Source: Norana najaformis (lineage: Eukaryota > Annelida > Clitellata > Crassiclitellata > Hormogastridae). From it: 64,000 nt of DNA. The stretch spans positions 7,484,445 to 7,548,444 of the forward strand of contig OZ029923.1 in assembly GCA_964023275.1 (NCBI GenBank), given 5' to 3'. Made by a program: the position numbers and the translations under genes. The notes under the pieces were generated by a model. The model had not been told where the DNA came from. It made no database searches and worked only from the letters and a program-made list of their open reading frames with translations. The stretch's first letter is position 1; every line of letters begins with the position of its first letter. Of this stretch, positions 59,291 through 64,000 are shown in pieces.

Positions 59291-60600
59291 GGAAGGTTGT
59301 AGTTCTATTTACCTATCTAGTACAATGCCGACATTGTTTTTGGTTGCACTATCTTTATAGATCGAATGAACAAGTTCAGAAACTTAGTTAATGGCGAAAA
59401 GTTAGTAACGCATTAACAGTAGACAAATTTTGTTTACTGCATGTTTGCAGTTTCTTAAATCTTTATTTAACAGTTTCTTGGATATATTTAGCACATTCTT
59501 AGAGCTAGGCTATATTTCCTATGAGTAAATTTTCCCCAACATAACAGCTTGAATAAAACCAATAAAACCCATGACTCTCGCTGGAAAATACATGCGAGTT
59601 GCTTCATTTTCGTTTTCTATACTACATTTAGTCCATAGCCTGAAACTAGACACATATGCGCTTTAAAAATACTGTTTAAAGAACATTCGAAGCTGAAACG
59701 ATTTCTGCAGGATGAAGCTTCGGTAGGCTTATAAATTTAGCCCATTACTTTTAAATTAATCTTAGGTCTAAAGCAAAATACGATTTTACAGGTGCAACGA
59801 CAAATATCGGATACGTGAGAGTTGCACAATATAGGCCTACGTATAAACCTTCATGCAGTTAATAACTGTTTTTTCAAGTTGTATCCACCAACCTAGATTT
59901 GTGTAAATATTAGCCTAATAATATATAATTATCTAATAATTATCTCAATAGTATCTAATTATCGTATGTATCATAGGCCTACTTTTGTTTAGAGTTTCTT
60001 AAATATTGAAACTCCATTGATGAGTAGCCTAAATCTGTGTTGAGATATTCGTTAGTAGCTTTGTTTGTTGATTGAAAATATGAGCAAAACTTTATACATT
60101 TTATTATCTTATACTTCCAAATCTTTCTCTTTGACTACAATAAGTAAATTCTCATATTCAGTGCCCCGTCGTTCAACTGTGTCTTTCCGCTTGTAATGAA
60201 TCTGAATGTAATATAGACATTTGCCACATCTGTGGCATTCTTCATTTTCAGAAATTAAGTTGTACCATTTTCATATATGTTGAAATTGTTTGGAATGCAC
60301 AAAAACAAAAAAATAATGGATGAAAGTCATAGTCTCCAACATATGAGATTGGAAGAAATTCCAACATGGGCGGAGGACTTCAACGAAAACAGAGTGGAAT
60401 TGGCAAAATACGTCGCATCGGCTGGTTAGCTAAGATACAACATATCATATGTATGCTGTAGTTAGCTAAATGTTGTACTATTCTTTTTTTGTAAAATTAG
60501 AAAGTTATGCAGCGCCGCTTCAAAAGAAGCTAATTAAGGGCGCTCTCTACGCCAGTCTAACGATGTTAAATGTCATTAAAACATAGTGTTTTTCAGTTAA
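59291..60600. other. AT-rich spacer
   Basis: No supported gene. TAGGCCTA occurs at 59832 and 59974. Confidence 0.5.
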
Positions 60601-60607
60601 AACATAG

Positions 60608-60740
60608 GGACCCTAGTGCTCAGATAACAAGAAAAGTTACAAGTGGCGGGCTTCCGAATGCATGCAGAACCCAACCAAGTGATTCTCGTCCAGAGCTGAC
60701 AGTAAGCATCATGTTCAGAGTTCCTGGTCGCGTTGCATCG
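60608..60740. repeat. Dispersed SINE-like repeat, copy 5
   Basis: CTCAGATAACAAGAAAAGTT, ACAAGTGGCGGGCTTCCGAA, AACCCAACCAAGTGATTCTC, CAGAGCTGACAGTAAGCATC and GTTCCTGGTCGCGTTGCAT; the longest-matching member alongside 47400-47525. Confidence 0.7.
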
Positions 60741-61556
60741 AGGATGCGGAACGGCAACAGGCTATATGATCCCCCATCATGCATGGTACACGGTTCCTCC
60801 GAGTACAGCAGTCCCATTCAGTTGGTAGATAATGCAGCAGATTTGTAGCTTATTACCAATTAAGGTATGATACCTGATGATATTTGGGCCATGCCAAATG
60901 CATCCCTGCTAAAGTGTATTTCATACACCTGCCCTATAGAGCAACAATCACTTTTCCAAACCATTTGATCCTGAATTTTGCCAGATCAAAATAGATATTT
61001 TCCGTCGCTGAATAGTTTCTTCTACCATTTTCAAAAGTACTCGTGCTTACTGTATGTTGACCAGCGGTACAGCAATAGCTGGTACTACTGATCAACTGGG
61101 GCCAGTTGGTAAAAATGGCATTAAACTATATTAAATAACGAGCCCCAAGGGATTTTATAGCGATGGATGTGCAAATAAATCGCGTTCAACTTCTTTGCTA
61201 CGCCACTGGGTATCGACACTTTACTTAGGCAGTGTCCTGTCAATGTTTTAGTGATTTGCTTTATTATTATGTATGTATCTGGCTACTTATATGGCACATT
61301 TATGTCTTTGGTCTCCATCCACTTGCCTCATAGCCTACTACATATCGATCTTACCCATGCATAGGACTTTCCCCAACTGCTGCAAACTACAAATCGCGCC
61401 CTGATTATTTTGGTAATTAATTCATATTCTATCTCAATATAAAACAGATTACACACATTTCAATTAGATTCAGACACTATATCGATAATGACTTTAGGCA
61501 TTCTTAGAATCGTTCAGTCAACTGCTGCATATAATAGGCCTAATTACTGTATGCAG
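60741..61556. other. AT-rich spacer or intron
   Basis: No supported gene. It leads to the acceptor ACTGTATGCAG of the next exon. Confidence 0.45.
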
Positions 61557-61694
61557 TTGATCAAGCACGGAAGCTCTATGTTGTGGATTGGGAACTAAAC
61601 AGTAGAGTGTCTCTGTACGAAGGCAACATCACTTGTATTGAAGCAGATGGCATCGTTTGCTGCAACAACAGCAGTTTACAAACCACCGGAGGAA
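61557..61694 (+). CDS. Unidentified gene: phase-1 exon 1
   Basis: Between ACTGTATGCAG and GTAGGT, phase 1-1, reading DQARKLYVVDWELNSRVSLY, EGNITCIEADGIVCCNNSSL and QTTGG. Sequons NIT and NSS and three cysteines suggest an extracellular protein. Alternating hydrophobic residues suggest a beta-rich fold. I do not recognise the family. The two exons after it have the same symmetrical phase. Confidence 0.5.
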
Positions 61695-62149
61695 GTAGGT
61701 TAAACAGTGCAATTTATTATAATTACAATGACATCGTTTAATTGTCTCTCTTTCAAGCGAAATAAACCTCAATTTATTGAAGGGGATCTCCATCGTTCAC
61801 TTATAAAGTTCCACCGTCTGCTAAATTATCTCATCTTGATAACTTTCACCCATCTACACGGTACCTTTCCTCATCTTAATGTTTGCGGTTTGGTGTCTCC
61901 TCAGTCTCTCGGACTGTTTATAAAAAAAATTGATGCAATAAAAATATAATTATGCTGAATTCTATCATCATGTCTGTCTTACTTATTTGAATTTCTCCTA
62001 AGACCAGCTATTTTACGTTAACCATCTTCAATAGAAAACTTTAATAGAAAAGTCACACAGCAAGTGTATCAAATCCATTTCCTTAACTCAAATGATTACA
62101 GATTGGATATAAAATAAAATTGACAAATTCTATGCTTTTCTTGCCTCAG

Positions 62150-62245
62150 TTAGCACTGCGATAGAACAAGCTGCTGGAAAAGGTCTAACAGAAGAACTGG
62201 CAACATTGAGTGGTTGCCAGACTGGAGAAGCAAAAACAACTACAG
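62150..62245 (+). CDS. Unidentified gene: phase-1 exon 2
   Basis: After TTGCCTCAG, the frame reads STAIEQAAGKGLTEELATLS, GCQTGEAKTTT, ending one base into a codon before GTATAC. Its phase fits the preceding exon perfectly. Alpha-helical character; no known motif. Confidence 0.48.
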
Positions 62246-62500
62246 GTATACATGCATGAATACATCCATACATATCCATACATACATAGGCCTACATACA
62301 TGCATGCATGCATACATTCATGCATACATATATACATATGTAGGCCTATACACACATAGGCCTACATACATGTAATACGTACATACATAAATACATACAA
62401 AAGTGCATACATACATAATTATCTATATAGATAAATACATACATATATACATACACAAATATATAGACATATATGCATATATATATATACATACACGCAT
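62246..62500. repeat. (CATA)n imperfect microsatellite
   Basis: ACATACATACATGCATGCAT-type sequence with three embedded TAGGCCTA palindromes, in the intron after the exon at 62150-62245. Confidence 0.9.
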
Positions 62501-62576
62501 TACAAGCACAACTGTTTAACATAATTAATTTTATTTTAAATGAGATATAAAGTAAAATTTGTCATTTCGATTTCAG

Positions 62577-62597
62577 GTTACAGATTGCCAGCAAAAT
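62577..62597 (+). CDS. Unidentified gene: 21-base micro-exon
   Basis: Between GATTTCAG and GTAAGT, phase 1-1, adding GYRLPAK plus one base. Strong splice consensus on both sides and the matching phase support it, but a 21-base exon can arise by chance. Confidence 0.4.
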
Positions 62598-64000
62598 GTA
62601 AGTGCTTAAATCTAGTGTGGCATGACTAACTTGGTTTTGGTCATATTCTGACTTATACTGTACGTTAGCCTACCAGTTTTTTATCAGTAGGGTTCTAACT
62701 GGGCCAATGCAACCTATAATGCCTCTTTAGCTAGTGTACTAGCTATTTAATTCTTAGATAAAATTAGGTTAATGCTTGAGCGAACTAATTATTTGAATTA
62801 CATTAAGTTCTTAAGTTCCAAATGTGAATGGCTTAGTTAGATGATGAACTAAAGCTTTATATTCTAACAAATCAAATTGCCTCATCTGAATGTTAGGCTA
62901 CGATTTCAGTAAATCGGTAAAACGTAGTTGCCATTTTATGACTTTGTTTCTGAATGTAGAATAACCCTCCCAACATGCCCATATGGACCCAAATGGGGCC
63001 CACATGGGACCCATATTTTCATATGTGATCCTTTTAAATGTTCGTCAAAAGTTCTTGGGCATGCCGGCAGAAAACGTTCACATAAAATAGATTTATGCCG
63101 TTCCAAACTTGTGCAGATATTGTACACACAGTGGGACCTCAAGATAATAATCAGCAACTTCTGGACACGTGCTACAAGAGCTGTTTGGAGCAAATGAATC
63201 TAAAGCAAATGAAATCACTGGTGAGAATAATTTGTGCGTCACCTCTTATTTGCACATTAAAAGAATTAGAAAGTTGATAACAATGTCAGATGCCCTGTAA
63301 ACACGAACATTAAGTAAAATGCAGGCTACACAAAAGTCGTAGTGAGAAGATTAGACATCAAGAATGAACAGTGCGTTAAGAAAATATTGTCAGGCGAAAA
63401 CGTAAAAAGGAGTAAGTAAAAATAAGATGGTAAGTGGCATGAGCATGTGCTACATAGAGAACAACAGGAATGCCACATATCACCTAAGAAAACTAAGACA
63501 ACGAAAGCGCAGCATAGTCTAATTATATGCTGCAATCAATTGTTAACAGTAAGAAGTTCGCCTAAAGAAACTTCCCAAAAGCTCGCTTGCTAAATTTCGG
63601 CAAGAGATCCTGCATTTTGCTGTTGTGGGTTCCTTTAAATATCTGAGTGCAGCTTGGATAGAACCGATTTTGTGGTAAATCAAGAAGCTCAATTACTAAT
63701 AGAAAATAATTGCGTTTTAGTTTGAGTTCTTTCTGGAATCTCACCGAATTCCATCAGAATATATTTTTGTCAAGGCTCTATAACAAGATTAAAAGCATCC
63801 CGTCACAAATATTAAATCCTAATTTTGCAATTTCATGCTTTTCAGGTCTTCTGCTGCATATCGACGGGTGCCTATGGTTAGTTTATTTTAAAATCTTAAG
63901 TTCTTTAAGATGGGAAATTTTCTAATCATTCTAAACGGGCCTTAAACCATGGAGTTCAGGCAGCTCTTTGCGAAATCCGCCTAACTATGTAGTTCCGTGA
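62598..64000. other. Intron or spacer to the window end, with a GGGCCC-rich palindromic patch
   Basis: Mostly AT-rich with no supported exon. At 62970-63020, CATATGGACCCAAATGGGGC and CCACATGGGACCCATATT form clustered near-palindromes, a style seen as repeats in other invertebrate genomes. Confidence 0.45.

Overview
The window is a stretch of AT-rich, intron-rich animal DNA, most likely from a marine invertebrate; I cannot place it further from sequence alone. Short exons have GT/AG borders and conserved phases. Between them lie many degraded transposons, SINE-like repeats, microsatellites and one 33-base gap (55503-55535). The palindrome TAGGCCTA occurs about 12 times, far above expectation for this base composition.

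The main content is a pair of paralogous genes on the + strand for mucin-like single-pass membrane proteins. The downstream gene (32006 to about 53008 or 53193) can be followed through eight phase-compatible exons. A 6.6-kb exon encodes a signal-like N-terminus and about 217 copies of a ten-residue Pro/Ser/Thr repeat. Two exons then give an extracellular, possibly SEA-like, region. Next come a ten-cysteine EGF-like region, a transmembrane helix, an acidic cytoplasmic tail and two alternative last exons. The upstream gene (717-4684, 5' end outside the window) repeats the EGF-like, transmembrane and tail exons with identical phases. A third partial locus (about 21080-26880) keeps one orphan tail exon inside duplicated non-coding DNA, so the region grew by segmental duplication followed by decay.

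Between the two mucin genes, 6.6-31 kb is an accessory zone. It holds a 19-finger C2H2 zinc-finger reading frame on the - strand (6958-8592) and its truncated copy (18216-18725). It also holds a THAP-domain exon (10017-10126), a probable solo LTR carrying a 37-bp minisatellite (10569-11445), and a decayed intron-containing transposase-like gene with the motif HCDNCSGQNKN (12701-16073). A 400-bp block is present almost unchanged at 11735 and 20160, with a diverged third copy beside a piggyBac-like terminus at 16820. LINE fragments lie at 20565-20870 and 30300-30600.

The first intron of the downstream mucin gene hosts a Tc1/mariner deletion derivative with inverted repeats of about 105 bp (39143-39920) and a LINE with endonuclease and reverse transcriptase remnants (40370-42090).

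After the gap there is a ubiquitin-like plus RBR-type E3 ligase gene (56267-57732) in which a TGA replaces the cysteine of a CGH zinc motif. It is followed by a strong 3' hairpin, a 628-bp piggyBac deletion derivative (58322-58949), and three small phase-1 exons of an unidentified gene (61557-62597). The zinc-finger frame also has a TGA at a zinc-ligand cysteine. Ordinary nonsense mutation is the simplest explanation for both, but the coincidence deserves checking.
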